Counted from the first letter of the stretch, positions 47,962 through 58,475 are shown. The stretch is DNA of 64,000 bases from Streptococcus downei MFe28 (GCF_900459175.1 NZ_UHFA01000002.1:1612001-1676000); one strand, 5' to 3'. Translations and numbers: made by a program. Notes: generated by a model from the letters alone, not told the origin.

Positions 47962-48605
47962 TGGAAAGGTACCTCCTCTTGACCCACTTGCTCTTGGATT
48001 TTCTTGATAAAGGGCAGAATTTGCGACTTGTTTTTTAGAGAAGCCGGATTGACAATCAAGCGGGCCGAAATCCGACAGATGTCTTCAAAAACTTGGAGAC
48101 CATTGGCCTTAAGAGTTGAGCCGGTCTCGACAATATCGACAATAGCATCGGCCAGACCGACAACAGGGGCGATTTCCACACTCCCTTGGATAGAAATAAT
48201 CTCAATATCCTCGCCCTTTTTATTGTAAAAATCAGTCGTTACGCTAGGGTATTTGGTAGCGATCCGCTTGCGTTTATGGTCATTGGGGTCAAAATTAGGA
48301 ACCGAAGCTACTGCAAATTTACAGAGACCAAAATTCAAATCCAGCATTTCCAGATAACCGTTAGGATGCTCAATCAAGACATCTTTGCCGACTACACCTA
48401 AGTCTGCTACACCATGGCGTACATAGGTTGTGACGTCAGGAGCCTTAACGAGAAGAAAGCGGAATTTTTTATCGGGGCTTTCAAAAATTAAATTACGGCC
48501 CTTATCTGCCATAAAGGACATATCAAAACCTGCTTTTTCCAGTAAATCAAGCGTTGACTTTTCAATCCGCCCCTTGGTCAGAGCTATGGTTAAACTTTCA
48601 GTCAT
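47958..48605 (-). CDS. hisG: ATP phosphoribosyltransferase, short form
   Basis: HisG starts histidine synthesis. The 215-residue short form lacks the C-terminal regulatory domain and needs HisZ, encoded immediately upstream with a 4-nt overlap. Motifs include [29 protein letters not shown] and [25 protein letters not shown] split across the PRPP site. Confidence 0.96.
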   Translation of the reverse strand: MTESLTIALTKGRIEKSTLDLLEKAGFDMSFMADKGRNLIFESPDKKFRFLLVKAPDVTTYVRHGVADLGVVGKDVLIEHPNGYLEMLDLNFGLCKFAVASVPNFDPNDHKRKRIATKYPSVTTDFYNKKGEDIEIISIQGSVEIAPVVGLADAIVDIVETGSTLKANGLQVFEDICRISARLIVNPASLKNKSQILPFIKKIQEQVGQEEVPFQ

Positions 48606-49576
48606 GCCGGACCACCTCCTTCCAAACTATCGTGAACCGCCTGATAAACACTATCCAAATCAACAGCCCAACCGACGGCCGTCAATTCCTTGGCACCGAA
48701 ACGCTCAAAAAGTTTGTCATAACGGCCACCGGAAACGAAGGCATCGGGAACGTGGGGACCGAAAACCTTGAACATCATACCTGTATAATAGGGCATACTA
48801 GGAACCTGAGCTAGGTCAACTGTCGTCTGAGGAAGAAAGCGATGGATATCCTGAAGGATGGCTTCCAAATCAGCAAGAGCAGCTAGAACAGCCGGGTTCT
48901 TAACCAGCCGGCGAGCCCGAGCTAATACTTGATGGCTCTCACCAAAAAGGAAGGGGAGCTCCGCCAAGAGGTCATCAAACTCACTAGGGTGAGCCTGAGT
49001 AAAACTGTTGAGCCCTGTAATATTTTTCTCCAGAATGGCTGTCCGTAAAACCTCAAGGCTGTTACCGTCCAAGTTCAAAGTTTCAGTGATAGTCTGAAGA
49101 ATAGTGGCATGAGAAAATTCAAACTGATAAACTTTGACGCCAGCCACATCCAAGGCTGATTTTGCGGTCAAAACGGCTTCCTTGAGCGCCTTATCGGCAG
49201 GAAAGCCAACAATTTCAACGCCCGCCTGAGTGTGCTCATTGAGCAGTCCCCTCAGCTCTTCATTGGATTTAAAAACCTTACCAGAATAGGAAAACTTGAT
49301 AGGAGTTTCCACCTTAGTTGAAGCGATAACCCGACCGATTTGACTGGTGATATCCGGTCGCAGACTAAGCAAATCCCCTGTCTTATCAAAAAGATGATAA
49401 TGATTAGGCTTGAGCTGATCGCCAAATACCTCGAAGTGCTCCATGGTAGGGGTCTCAATCCGATTAAACCCCTGCTCCATCAGGAGATCGCTGATATCAC
49501 GCTCCAAGCGATAGGTTGTCGTTGCCCGTTTAAATAATTTATCGTGCATCCCGACTGGCAGTGTTGTTTTTTTCAT
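48602..49576 (-). CDS. hisZ: ATP phosphoribosyltransferase regulatory subunit
   Basis: HisZ is a catalytically dead histidyl-tRNA synthetase paralogue that activates and regulates short HisG. The 324-residue protein keeps the class II aaRS-like core ([43 protein letters not shown]) and lacks an anticodon domain. Confidence 0.95.
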   Translation of the reverse strand: MKKTTLPVGMHDKLFKRATTTYRLERDISDLLMEQGFNRIETPTMEHFEVFGDQLKPNHYHLFDKTGDLLSLRPDITSQIGRVIASTKVETPIKFSYSGKVFKSNEELRGLLNEHTQAGVEIVGFPADKALKEAVLTAKSALDVAGVKVYQFEFSHATILQTITETLNLDGNSLEVLRTAILEKNITGLNSFTQAHPSEFDDLLAELPFLFGESHQVLARARRLVKNPAVLAALADLEAILQDIHRFLPQTTVDLAQVPSMPYYTGMMFKVFGPHVPDAFVSGGRYDKLFERFGAKELTAVGWAVDLDSVYQAVHDSLEGGGPA

Positions 49577-49602
49577 CCAAGTACCTCCTGAATTGAACTT
49601 GC

Positions 49603-50652
49603 TTAACGGCTTAGTATCTGTTGAATTTCCATGAGAACCTTTTCCATTTCGTCTTGCCGACCGATCGAAATTCGCAGGTAGTCCTTAATCCGCTCAACCT
49701 TAGGGAAATAGCGAACATAGATTCTCTTGCTCTCTAAATAGTTAAAGAGAGCTCCTGCCGAGAGAAGGGGCTTGGTCAAGATAAAGTTGGCTGAACTTGG
49801 CAGGACCACAAATCCTAGAGCCTGCAATTCCTGACTAAACCAGTCTCTGCTTGTCATAATCTTTTGGCAGGTGTCTTCATAGTAGCCCCAATCCTGGACT
49901 GCTGCAACCGCTAATTTTTCAGACAAGCTGTTGACACTGTAGGGATTAACCGAATTTTTGACGGCCTTGATAACAGCCATCAGGTCAGGATTGCCAAGGC
50001 CGTAGCCGACCCGCAGACCTGCTAGCGCTGCACCCTTAGAAAAGGTTCGTGTAATAAAGAGATTAGGGTATTTCTTCAGGAGAGGCAGGGCGGTTTGACC
50101 GCCAAAATTGATGTAAGCCTCATCAATGATAACAACGACATCCTGATTGGCCTTGAGAATCTCTTCCAGCTCCTCCAATGGTTTATAAATTCCCGTTGGC
50201 GCATTAGGATTAGCAAGAACAATGCCGCCATTGTCTGCCAAATAATCTGCCGTATCAATCTGGAAATTCTCATTCAGAGGAATTTCATGATAATTGATAT
50301 GATAGAGATCAGCCCAGACCTTGTAAAAACCGTAGGTCAGATCTGGAAAAATTATTGGCAAATCATTGTTGAAAAAAGCTTGAAAAGCCAGAGAAAGGAT
50401 ATCATCCGAACCATTGCCGACCACAATCCAGTCTGGGTCTATGCCTAGTTCTTGACCTAGGGCAGACCGCAGATCAGCTTGATCAAGACTGGAATATTTA
50501 CGCAAATCTTTACTATCAAATTTAGCCAATGCCTCAGCCACCTTAGGACTGGGGGCATAGGCATTTTCATTGGTATTCAGTTTAATCAAATTCCTGCCCT
50601 GAGGCTGATTTCCAGCTACATAGGGCTCAATCTCTCTTAGACCTCTAATCAT
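49603..50652 (-). CDS. hisC: Histidinol-phosphate aminotransferase
   Basis: HisC is the PLP enzyme that forms histidinol phosphate. The 349-residue protein has [30 protein letters not shown], the Lys in [19 protein letters not shown] and NFILTKP. It is the first gene of the his operon, preceded by a T-box. Confidence 0.95.
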   Translation of the reverse strand: MIRGLREIEPYVAGNQPQGRNLIKLNTNENAYAPSPKVAEALAKFDSKDLRKYSSLDQADLRSALGQELGIDPDWIVVGNGSDDILSLAFQAFFNNDLPIIFPDLTYGFYKVWADLYHINYHEIPLNENFQIDTADYLADNGGIVLANPNAPTGIYKPLEELEEILKANQDVVVIIDEAYINFGGQTALPLLKKYPNLFITRTFSKGAALAGLRVGYGLGNPDLMAVIKAVKNSVNPYSVNSLSEKLAVAAVQDWGYYEDTCQKIMTSRDWFSQELQALGFVVLPSSANFILTKPLLSAGALFNYLESKRIYVRYFPKVERIKDYLRISIGRQDEMEKVLMEIQQILSR

Positions 50653-50683
50653 AAGAACCTCCTAAAAATTTTGAACAGAGTCC

Positions 50684-50816
50684 AGCGGGATACAGTTCTC
50701 GCTTTGCTCTAACTGCATCAATAGCTCTAAACTTAATTTCACTTTCCGGCTTATTTCGCTAAAGGTATAGCGGAACGTAGTTCTCGCCTTGCTCTAACTG
50801 CATCAATGTCTCTAGG
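50684..50816. repeat. Imperfect direct repeat in the hisC leader
   Basis: Two 47-bp copies (50684-50730 and 50769-50816) share the segment CTTGCTCTAACTGCATCAAT and a preceding AGTTCTCGC. They lie between the T-box terminator and the hisC start. Confidence 0.6.
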
Positions 50817-50847
50817 CTCTGCTCCGCAATCGCTAAGAGACATAGAA

Positions 50848-51078
50848 AAGCCCTCGCAAAAAATTTGCAAGGGCGTTAAAACGCGGTCCCACCTCGATTT
50901 GAAAGGCAGTCACCCACCTTTCCTCATGAAGTCATTGACTCCCAGCCATTAACGGAACCACCCGTCAGACACTACTGTTACTTCGCACCTGCACTCAAGA
51001 ATGTGCGGCTAAACCGTTGTCCCTCTTTCAGCCACGGGACTCTCTGCTGCTTGGTTCTGCCTTTTTCTATCTTCGCTT
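50848..51078 (-). ncRNA. T-box riboswitch of the his operon
   Basis: On the minus strand the conserved T-box sequence AGGTGGGACCGCG is at 50882-50894 and is followed by a terminator with arms GCCCTTGCAAA / TTTGCGAGGGC (50850-50874) and TTTTC. Upstream the Stem I elements AGAGAG and GGCTGAAAG are present. A CAC triplet at 51003-51005 is a candidate His specifier; this needs a fold to confirm. T-boxes sense uncharged tRNA, here presumably tRNA-His, to switch on hisC and the genes behind it. Confidence 0.85.
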
Positions 51079-51949
51079 TAATTTAGATATAACGAGTATA
51101 ACAAAGTTTTCTGACAATTTCAAGTCGAAAAATTATTTTCTGATAATTTATTTTTATACAATTCTTTTTCTTAAAAATAGTCATTCCGACGGCGAAATAA
51201 GCAAGGCTGTGGTAAATTTTCCTCGTGTTTTACTGACTTGGTTTAGAATTTATATTCATAATCGCCAGTTTAATATCCTTTCTATATGATCTGCCCATCA
51301 GCATCTACTTAGACTGCTGTCACAATTAAAGCTCTTCGAAAATCAAAATCAGATTAAAAGGCTTCATGACTATTGGATAGCACGAAGCCTCTTGTATGAC
51401 TTGATAAGGGACAGTTTAAATGATGGGGTATCATTAAAGTACTTACGATAAAGCGAAGAATAGTTTATACTGCGTTAAAATCAAAACTAACAATTTGATA
51501 CTTTCTTAAAGAGGTGCGGATGCAAGCAAACTCTTGACCGGATACAAAGCCGTTAAGCACCACAAAGAAAAATAGGGAATCTGGCGTAGGAACTAACAGA
51601 GCTCCAAGTCAGATTTATAGCTCAAGGTAGTCATGGCTGTAAATTGACTAAAGTCAAAGCAGCTACCTCTCTTTTCCACGGTGATGTTAGGCGTGTTCAA
51701 TTACGGAGTTCTATTGCTAAATGTTGAGCTCCTTCTCTCTCTGGTTTTTAGGATCAGGCGGATTTAGTCCACTGGACTAAATCTCTCTCAAAATTTCCCT
51801 TATTAGCAACAACTGTACTTGTTGCTAATAATACCACTTTGGAGAAAGTATCCTCTGCCCTTACATTATCGGCTAAAGAACTCTGCCGTTTTTAGCAAGC
51901 TATGAGCATGTTAGAGCTGTCAGTTGAAAGTTTTGAACTTCAAGGAGTA
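51079..51949. other. Gene-free gap with strong palindromes
   Basis: No convincing gene in about 870 bp; short frames are interrupted by stops. It holds three hairpins: AGGCTTC/GAAGCCT arms at 51359-51390, GATTTAGTCC/GGACTAAATC at 51761-51783 with a 3-nt loop, and a perfect 12-nt arm pair at 51801-51830 (TATTAGCAACAA / TTGTTGCTAATA). None has a clear T-run. A fragment at 51332-51347 matches one end of the 102-bp repeat seen at 31069 and 54189. Confidence 0.55.
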
Positions 51950-53977
51950 TTATGAAATATCTTTTTCCGTAATTGTACCATCAAGGGCATTGATGGTATA
52001 ATCGTATTCTGTATCCCCTCGCTTAAATTCGATTTCATAAACAGGAATATCATCATCCGAATCACCTTCAACCTTGAGAGATTTCACATCAGATTCCATA
52101 AGACCAGCATCTGACAGCGCAATAGACTTGGCATCAGTTTCAGTTAACTTAGCGTGATGCTTGTCATCATTATCACTATCCTTAGCGTCATTTTTAGGAT
52201 CCTTATTAGGATTGGCTGGATTTTTTTCTGGTGGCACCCCATTACCTGGGAAGGCAGGCTTTTTACCATTAGGTAAAAGCGGTGGTGTTCCGTCCGGCAC
52301 ATTTCCTTTACTGTGTTGGGTATAGTCTTTCGTTCCCGTTACAGTTGCCGTATGGCCATCAGATGTGGAAATTGTATAGCTCTTGTCCTTCTTAATATCT
52401 TTGCTTGAGAAGACAACATGGTCAAAGTCCACTTCTGATTTTGTCTGGGCAACAACTCTGCCCTTAGAATCAGTGATGGTGATAGTATCGCCTGCAAGTC
52501 CGGAAACAATGGCTGAAACATAAGCCTGCTTTGTGCCATTAGAAAAGCCTTGGAAGAATCCCATATGTCCGATTGCCCAAGCTGTACCGCCAGAAATCAA
52601 GGCATCACCATCATGATCCAGTGCCGAATTGTAATTGGTAATGTTTTGTGATTTGAGACTTCCTTTGGTGATAATAATTTTACCATTAGAATCTACGCCA
52701 TCGCCATAGCCAATAAGGGAGATATCAGCCCCCTTAATAAAAATACCTAAGTCGTTTTTGATATCGGAAGGACTGTTTTTCAGTTTTGACAAGTCAGCAT
52801 CATCCTTGTCCGTCCACTCAGAAGCGTTGATCCCATCATCGCCTGCATTGATTGTGATGTTCCCCTTCTTCAGATTCACAAAGCGGCCTTCAATCCCTTC
52901 ATGACCAGAAGTGATGGTTATAGTCGATGCGCCATCTACTGTTACCTCATCGTAAGCTGCCAGTCCTTTATGTTGGGCGTTAATTGTTAGGGTTGAATCT
53001 TCAATTTTTAGATCTGCTGAATTGACATCGCTCTCATCTTTAACTTTAATACCGTCATCATCAGATTTAATCGTGATGGCAGAGCCATCAATAGTAACCT
53101 TTTTAGTAGCATGAATGCCGTCTTTAGCAGATGTTAAATCAAGGTTGACTTTTTTAACTTTTAGGTTATCTGCCTTGATGGCATGCCCTGCTGTACTTTT
53201 CAGTGCCAAGGCTGCTTTATTTTTACCTGAAATATAGAGAGCCCCTCCTGCTTCAATCGTGTTTGCCGTTGAAGAAGCCAGAGAACTGTCCGAGAGGATA
53301 TTGAGCGTCAAATCTTTGCGAGCAGAAATATTAGAGTCCTTTAAATCAAGCGTTTTAAGATTGAAGGTTACTGCATCAGTTACATTGTCTGCAATTCCGA
53401 TGCTATATCCATTGCCAGAACCCGTCAGAGTATAAGTGCCTGCTTGATTGATGGTAATAGTTTTCCCATCAATGGAGACCCTTGACGAGTTAGACTGCGC
53501 ATTGGCATCAGCAAAGGTAATCACCCTTGCTCTTTGTGCATCTTTATCGCGGCCACGTGCTTCATCCCAGTCGTATCTCTCATGGTAATGCGCCGCATCG
53601 GCTCTGATGACATCTGAATCTATAGCTGAATCAGCTGTTTGACTGCTAGGGCTGTCTGTGTCGGCAGCAACAGATTCCGTATCGGTGTCAATGTCAGCAG
53701 CATCAGCTGTTTGATCGGATGCTGCAGTGTTTTCAGTATCAGAAGCGCTTGTTTGGCTGTCAGCTGCTGTAGGGGTTTCCTCTACAGAAACCACCTTATC
53801 ACTGCTGTCACTAGCAGCAGTTGCCTCGTCAGCTGAGGCAGGTTGACTGGCTCCGAGTAATACAATGGTGCCAGCTAGGACAAGACCTGTTACCAAGCCT
53901 TTTGAGGACTTGCGCTTAATGTCATGTCCCTTGCTCTGAGAAAACGCAGATCGGTTGAAAATGTAATTTTTATTCAT
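51950..53977 (-). CDS. Secreted beta-helix carbohydrate-binding protein with C-terminal PepSY domain
   Basis: The 675-residue protein has a signal peptide (basic start, hydrophobic core VTGLVLAGTIVLLGA, cleavage near ASADE), an Ala/Ser/Asp-rich linker to about 130, and a repetitive beta-solenoid (about 150-520) of the Cthe_2159-type carbohydrate-binding domain with repeated strand turns such as DDGIKVKDE, EGIEGRFVNLKKG, DDGINA and DHDGDALISGG. A proline-rich hinge (PDGTPPLLPNG) leads to a PepSY-like domain (VKSLKVEGDSDD, VYEIEFKRGDTEYDY). No LPXTG is present, so it is secreted or wall-associated by other means. It is likely to bind polysaccharide; the ligand is unknown. Confidence 0.85.
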   Translation of the reverse strand: MNKNYIFNRSAFSQSKGHDIKRKSSKGLVTGLVLAGTIVLLGASQPASADEATAASDSSDKVVSVEETPTAADSQTSASDTENTAASDQTADAADIDTDTESVAADTDSPSSQTADSAIDSDVIRADAAHYHERYDWDEARGRDKDAQRARVITFADANAQSNSSRVSIDGKTITINQAGTYTLTGSGNGYSIGIADNVTDAVTFNLKTLDLKDSNISARKDLTLNILSDSSLASSTANTIEAGGALYISGKNKAALALKSTAGHAIKADNLKVKKVNLDLTSAKDGIHATKKVTIDGSAITIKSDDDGIKVKDESDVNSADLKIEDSTLTINAQHKGLAAYDEVTVDGASTITITSGHEGIEGRFVNLKKGNITINAGDDGINASEWTDKDDADLSKLKNSPSDIKNDLGIFIKGADISLIGYGDGVDSNGKIIITKGSLKSQNITNYNSALDHDGDALISGGTAWAIGHMGFFQGFSNGTKQAYVSAIVSGLAGDTITITDSKGRVVAQTKSEVDFDHVVFSSKDIKKDKSYTISTSDGHTATVTGTKDYTQHSKGNVPDGTPPLLPNGKKPAFPGNGVPPEKNPANPNKDPKNDAKDSDNDDKHHAKLTETDAKSIALSDAGLMESDVKSLKVEGDSDDDIPVYEIEFKRGDTEYDYTINALDGTITEKDIS

Positions 53978-54188
53978 AATATAATGTCTTAACCCTTTCT
54001 AAAAGTGTTGTTACCAGTTTAACGGGGATAATTTACAAGAAGTTAAACGTCCGGCAACAAAGTGAAAACAAAATGATGACAGCTTTGACATCTTAGGTGA
54101 TAGATCAGCTCTTATCATCCTGCGAAAGACCCATAATCCGCTGTTTTTAATGAATAGAGGCAGTTGTCCTTCTTCAGACATTAACTAA
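53978..54188. other. Intergenic region upstream of the beta-helix protein gene
   Basis: This is the presumed 5' region of the minus-strand gene that starts at 53977. On the minus strand it contains GTTTAAC and GTTAAAC as an inverted pair about 17 nt apart, roughly 60 nt ahead of the start. It may be an operator or promoter part. No gene is visible. Confidence 0.35.
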
Positions 54189-54290
54189 TACTCTTCTAAA
54201 ATCAAAAAGATACTTTGTTAACTCACTTTGCCGTACGTCAGTACTGTCTGCAGTTCGTTGCCTCGTCTGTTTTTGATTTTCATTGAGTAT
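54189..54290. repeat. 102-bp dispersed repeat with inverted ends (copy 2, inverted)
   Basis: The reverse complement runs ATACTCAATGAAAATCAAAA to TTTTGATTTTAGAAGAGTA, and keeps GAGGCAACGAACTGCAG and TACGGCAAAGTGAGTTAAC. It matches copy 1 at 31069-31170 over its full length. Partial ends also occur near 51332 and 55550. Confidence 0.8.
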
Positions 54291-54322
54291 AAAATAGTTA
54301 TTCATACTATTTTATACTAGTT

Positions 54323-55281
54323 ACCCGTTGTGCTAGTTAAAAAGTTACGAAAAAAGCCCAATTGGACTATACTGTAAGTGCAAAAATCAAACAGGAGGTT
54401 GTCCAAATGAGCCACTTACAGTATACCGCTAATTGTCATCACTTACAATACAAGGTGAAGCAATTGTCCAAAATTTGTCATTGGTTCTATCAAAACTATT
54501 GTCCAGAAGCTATTAAGCACCGACATAATGTCAAATTAGCTCATGTCTCCGATGAGTCCCTCTTAACCTTACTTGTCCTACAAGCAGAACTGGGAATTAA
54601 GTCACAACATCACTTTTACCAGATGTGTCATCTATTTTGCTTGGAAAAGAGACTCAAAAGAAGTCGCTTCAATCGTCGATCCCAAAATCTGATTTGGCTC
54701 ATTCAGTTGATTCGACAAGGCTTGAACCAACAAATACCAGCAGATTCCATTGTCATTATTGATAGCTTTCCTTGCCTCTTTGTCAACCCGTTCGCAATAT
54801 AGGGTCAAAATCCTCCTCAATGGGTTAGCGGATATTGGCTACAATGCTTCCAAGCAGATGTGGTTTTATGGCTTTAAAGTTCACATGTTAGTGACTTTAT
54901 CGGGCTATATTTTGAACTATGTTGTCACGCCAGCCTCTGTTCATGATATCAGAGCTGTTGATGAATTACTTGAAAACTGTAGGCAACCGTTTATTCTAGG
55001 AGATTGAGGTTACCTTAGTCAGTCCCTTAAAGAGGAACTAAACAAGAGGGGCTATCACTTATGGACACCTTGGCGACAAAATATGCAGGGTTCAACTGAA
55101 CACAACAACTGGAAGTTACTAGCCATGCGTAGAACCATTGAGACACGCTTTTCCGAGCTCTGTAGTTTGTTTGGAATCGAGCATACATGAGCCAGAGGTC
55201 TAGCTGGGATTCAGCTAATGCTAGAACAAATTATACTAACCTATAATCTGAGCTATTTTATTGTGAACTAGCACCACGGGT
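54323..55281 (+). mobile_element. IS982-family insertion sequence, inactive, with target site duplication
   Basis: The 959-bp element has terminal inverted repeats starting ACCCGTTGTGCTAGTT (left) and, reversed on the right, ACCCGTGGTGCTAGTT. It is flanked by a perfect 7-bp duplication ACTAGTT (54316-54322 and 55282-55288), in the usual size for IS982. The transposase inside is broken. The intact duplication shows the element inserted here and has not excised. Confidence 0.92.
54407..55271 (+). pseudogene. IS982-family DDE transposase, frameshifted
   Basis: The start ATG at 54407 follows AGGAGG. The N-terminal part runs in one frame to about 54785 (DSIVIIDSFP), then another frame continues NGLADIGYNASKQMWFYGFK, VTPASVHDIRAVDELLE and WKLLAMRRTIETRFSELCSLF. 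In-frame TGA codons occur after PFILGD (about 55004) and after GIEHT (about 55187). The catalytic residues are split, so it cannot transpose on its own. Confidence 0.9.
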
Positions 55282-55288
55282 ACTAGTT

Positions 55289-55581
55289 AGTGAGGGTGCT
55301 AGGAAACTGCCAGGACGGTTGCCGTTAGGGAGTCAGACAGAAAAAAAAAGGCTTTGACAGTCGTCAAAACCTTCGTGGTCCCTCACTTTCTAATTTCAAG
55401 TGTCGGGCTAAAATAGTCCACCGGACTATTTGACTACCCCAGCAAGGGTGATTGGCTGTCCTTCTGTACCTCAAAATGGTACCAAGACAGCCGTCAACTA
55501 CTGCAACCTGAGCTCCTTAGCAGCTGGGGTCTCTGTTCCTTGCCTCCTTTTGATTTTTTCATTGAGTATTAGATAGATCTA
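55289..55581. other. Gene-free gap after the IS element
   Basis: This holds a palindrome with arms AAATAGTCC / GGACTATTT (55411-55431), similar to the one at 51761-51783, and near 55551-55570 one end of the 102-bp repeat (GATTTTTTCATTGAGTAT). It also contains an A-rich run and a short stem GCTTTGAC/GTCAAAACC-like. No gene is seen. Confidence 0.5.
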
Positions 55582-58353
55582 TCAAGTCTGCTTTCTCCGC
55601 AGCCATGCCTTCCTGATTTCTTCTAAGAGGAAGATTGGGACAGGACAGAGGATAAGGATGCCCCATTCTAAGCTGGTAATTGGTGCAGTGCTGAAGAGAT
55701 CATTAAGGAAAGGGACATAAGCCAAGAGGCTGAAGAGGAGAACTTCAATAGCCAGCCCCAAGTTGATGGTGCGGTTGGTAAAGAAACCGCGCTTAAAGAT
55801 GGATTGGATTTGGGTCCGACAGTTCATGACCTGACCGATTTGACAAAAGATGATGGCACCCAAAGTCATAGTGGTCGCTTCTCGGTAGAGCTCTCCATTC
55901 GCGGGCAGGTTAACTAGGCTTTGTCCATGCAGAGCAAAGACTGCAAAGAAGGCAGCCATGGCCACTAAGGCTTCCATACCGCCATACCAGAGGAAGGACT
56001 TGACCAACATCTTGGGATTGATGAGCCGGTCTGTCTTGGCTCGTGGCGGCTGATTCATAATGCCTTCTTCTGGCTGTTCAACGCCCAATCCCAAGGCAGG
56101 CATCATATCACTCCCTAGGTCGATGGCCAGAATTTGCATCACGCTCAAGGGTAGAGGCACCAGACCTTTAGAAAAGAGGAAGACGGCCGAAGGCACAGCT
56201 TCCGATGTGTTGCTGTTGAAGATATAGCTGAGGAACTTCCGTAAATTACTGTAGATGGCTCGGCCTTCTTCAATGGCCCTGACGATGGAGGTGAAGTGAT
56301 CATCGGTCAGAATCATATCTGCCGATTCTTTGGCCACATCTGTACCGGTAATCCCCATGGCAACACCGATATCGGCCTTTTTGAGGGCAGGAGCATCATT
56401 GACACCATCGCCTGTCACAGCGACAACATGACCCAGAGCCTGCAGATTGGTAACAATACGGAACTTTTGTTCAGGGGCAATCCGAGCAAAGATGACCTCA
56501 TCTTTCAGAGCTTCCTGCAGTTCCACATCAGACATATCAGCCAGAATACGGCCGCTGATAACCCGCGGCTGCTCAGTCTTAACAATGCCGATACTTTTGG
56601 CGATGCTGACAGCCGTCAGGTCATAGTCACCTGTCATCATGATGATCCGGATATCCGCTGCATGACACTTGGCAACAGCTTCCTTGACTCCTTCACGCGG
56701 AGGATCCTGCATAATCAAAAGTCCCATGAAGACCATATCCTTTTCAGCCGTGTCAATCGCTGCAGCCTGAATACGAGATTCATCATCATAGAGCCGACAG
56801 GCCAGAGCTAAGACCCGTAAGCCCTTTTGGGCGTAGGCATCGTTGGCTCGAAGAATGGCTGATTTTTCCTGCCCATTAAGCTGACGGATTTGACCATTTT
56901 CACGAACATAGGAACTGAGCTCCAAAATTTCTTTTGGGGCACCCTTGGTGAAGGAGGCTGTTTCTTTACCATCAATGGCCTCTGACAGATGATTAAAGGT
57001 GGTCATCCGCTTGCGGTCCGAATCAAAGGGCAGTTCTTTAAGGCGATAGTTTTCTGCTTCATTGTCCGATAAATCAATCCCAGCCTTCTGCGCAGCTACT
57101 TCCAGGCAGGCTTCGGTCGGATCCCCCAGAACAGTATAATTAGGATTATCAGCATTGGGACTGCTGATTTTGGCATTGCTGCAGAGCGTAGCTCCCCGCA
57201 AAAGCCAATTGAGATCAGTATCCTGACTGGCTCTTACTGTTTGGCCGTGAAGAAGAACTTGGCCAACTGGAGCATAGCCAAGGCCTGTCAGCTTGTACTC
57301 TTTCTTAGGAGTCCAGAGGTTGTGAACGGTCATTTCATTCTTGGTCAAAGTTCCTGTCTTATCTGAACAGATGACTGAGGTTTCTCCCAGCGTTTCAACA
57401 GATGAGAGCTTCTTTACTAGAGCATTCTGCTTAGCCATTCTTTGAACAGCCATAGCCAGCGATAGGGTAATGGTTGGCAGGAGCCCTTCTGGAATGAAGG
57501 CGACAATCATCCCCAAAGAGAAGATAAAGGCCTTAGCCATAGGCTCTTTGACAAAGAAGACAGACGCAATAAAGAAGAAAATACCAACACTCATAGCAAT
57601 GACCGAAATCTGCTTGGTTAGGCGATCTACTTCCTTTTGCAGAGGACTCTTTTCATCAGCTACTGTCTGAGTCAAGTCAGCAATCTTCCCAAACTCAGTC
57701 TGCATGGCAATCTCGGTCACCACAACACGAGCCGAGCCATTAGCGACGGTCGTTCCCGCAAAAACGAGATTGTCAGCTTCTAAAGCTGTGACATCACTAT
57801 CGGTGATAATCTTGGCATTCTTACGAACAGGATTGGATTCCCCTGTTAGGGCTGACTGGTTGACCTGCAAATCAGTTGAGAGGATGATTCTAGCATCGGC
57901 CGAAATCTTGTCTCCTTCTTCAATCAGGAGAATGTCACCTGGCACCAGATCCTCAGCCAAAATCTTCTGCTCAATCCCATCACGGACAACCCGAGCATAA
58001 GAAGGAAGCATATTTTTCAAGGCCTCGGTCGCCTTTTGGGCTCGATTTTCTTGGATAAAGCTGAAGACGCCGTTGATAACATTGACTAACCAGATAGCAA
58101 TTCCCAGCTCAAAGGTTCCTGAGAGAATGGCCACTAAACCACCCACCCAGAGGAGAATGGCCATCAGACTGGTGAAATTCTTGAGAAACTTAAGCAGTTT
58201 GGATTCCTGCTTTCCGCTTGCTAAAAGATTTTTGCCGTATTGGCTTTGTCTTTGGCTGACCTCTTCATTATAAAGTCCTGTTTGACGGGTTGCTAAAGTT
58301 TGGTAGAGCTCCTCCGTCGAGAGACTTTGATAGTTATGCGATTGGTCACTCAT
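55582..58353 (-). CDS. Cation-transporting P-type ATPase (Ca2+ type)
   Basis: The 923-residue pump has the actuator motif SALTGES, the phosphorylation site CSDKTGTLT, KGAPKE for ATP binding, MMTGD and TGDGVNDAPALKKADIG, ten membrane helices, and a C-terminal four-helix block. The sequence is closest to PMR1/SERCA-like type IIA pumps, which export Ca2+ or Mn2+. Cation choice cannot be fixed by eye. ATG at 58353; a shared terminator separates it from the adhesin gene upstream. Confidence 0.92.
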   Translation of the reverse strand: MSDQSHNYQSLSTEELYQTLATRQTGLYNEEVSQRQSQYGKNLLASGKQESKLLKFLKNFTSLMAILLWVGGLVAILSGTFELGIAIWLVNVINGVFSFIQENRAQKATEALKNMLPSYARVVRDGIEQKILAEDLVPGDILLIEEGDKISADARIILSTDLQVNQSALTGESNPVRKNAKIITDSDVTALEADNLVFAGTTVANGSARVVVTEIAMQTEFGKIADLTQTVADEKSPLQKEVDRLTKQISVIAMSVGIFFFIASVFFVKEPMAKAFIFSLGMIVAFIPEGLLPTITLSLAMAVQRMAKQNALVKKLSSVETLGETSVICSDKTGTLTKNEMTVHNLWTPKKEYKLTGLGYAPVGQVLLHGQTVRASQDTDLNWLLRGATLCSNAKISSPNADNPNYTVLGDPTEACLEVAAQKAGIDLSDNEAENYRLKELPFDSDRKRMTTFNHLSEAIDGKETASFTKGAPKEILELSSYVRENGQIRQLNGQEKSAILRANDAYAQKGLRVLALACRLYDDESRIQAAAIDTAEKDMVFMGLLIMQDPPREGVKEAVAKCHAADIRIIMMTGDYDLTAVSIAKSIGIVKTEQPRVISGRILADMSDVELQEALKDEVIFARIAPEQKFRIVTNLQALGHVVAVTGDGVNDAPALKKADIGVAMGITGTDVAKESADMILTDDHFTSIVRAIEEGRAIYSNLRKFLSYIFNSNTSEAVPSAVFLFSKGLVPLPLSVMQILAIDLGSDMMPALGLGVEQPEEGIMNQPPRAKTDRLINPKMLVKSFLWYGGMEALVAMAAFFAVFALHGQSLVNLPANGELYREATTMTLGAIIFCQIGQVMNCRTQIQSIFKRGFFTNRTINLGLAIEVLLFSLLAYVPFLNDLFSTAPITSLEWGILILCPVPIFLLEEIRKAWLRRKQT

Positions 58354-58447
58354 GTAACCGCCTTCTTTCTAATGACACCTACATTTTAGCACGATTTAGC
58401 AAAAATGGAAAGAAACCTGAAAAGAAATCAACGTTTTCATCTATTGT

Positions 58448-58475
58448 AAAAGAGAGGACTTCAATCCTCTCTTTT
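58448..58475 (-). terminator. Terminator between the adhesin and the P-type ATPase
   Basis: Perfect 11-base arms AAAAGAGAGGA / TCCTCTCTTTT with a 6-base loop lie between the adhesin stop (58524) and the ATPase start (58353). T-rich on both sides, so it may work in both directions. Confidence 0.85.

Noticed and set aside
51017..51289. 90-codon plus-strand frame
   Set aside because: It runs antisense through the T-box Stem I; the T-box explains the sequence.
51600..51949. Possible transposase or gene remnant on the plus strand
   Set aside because: Weak peptide fragments between stops; no family could be recognised.
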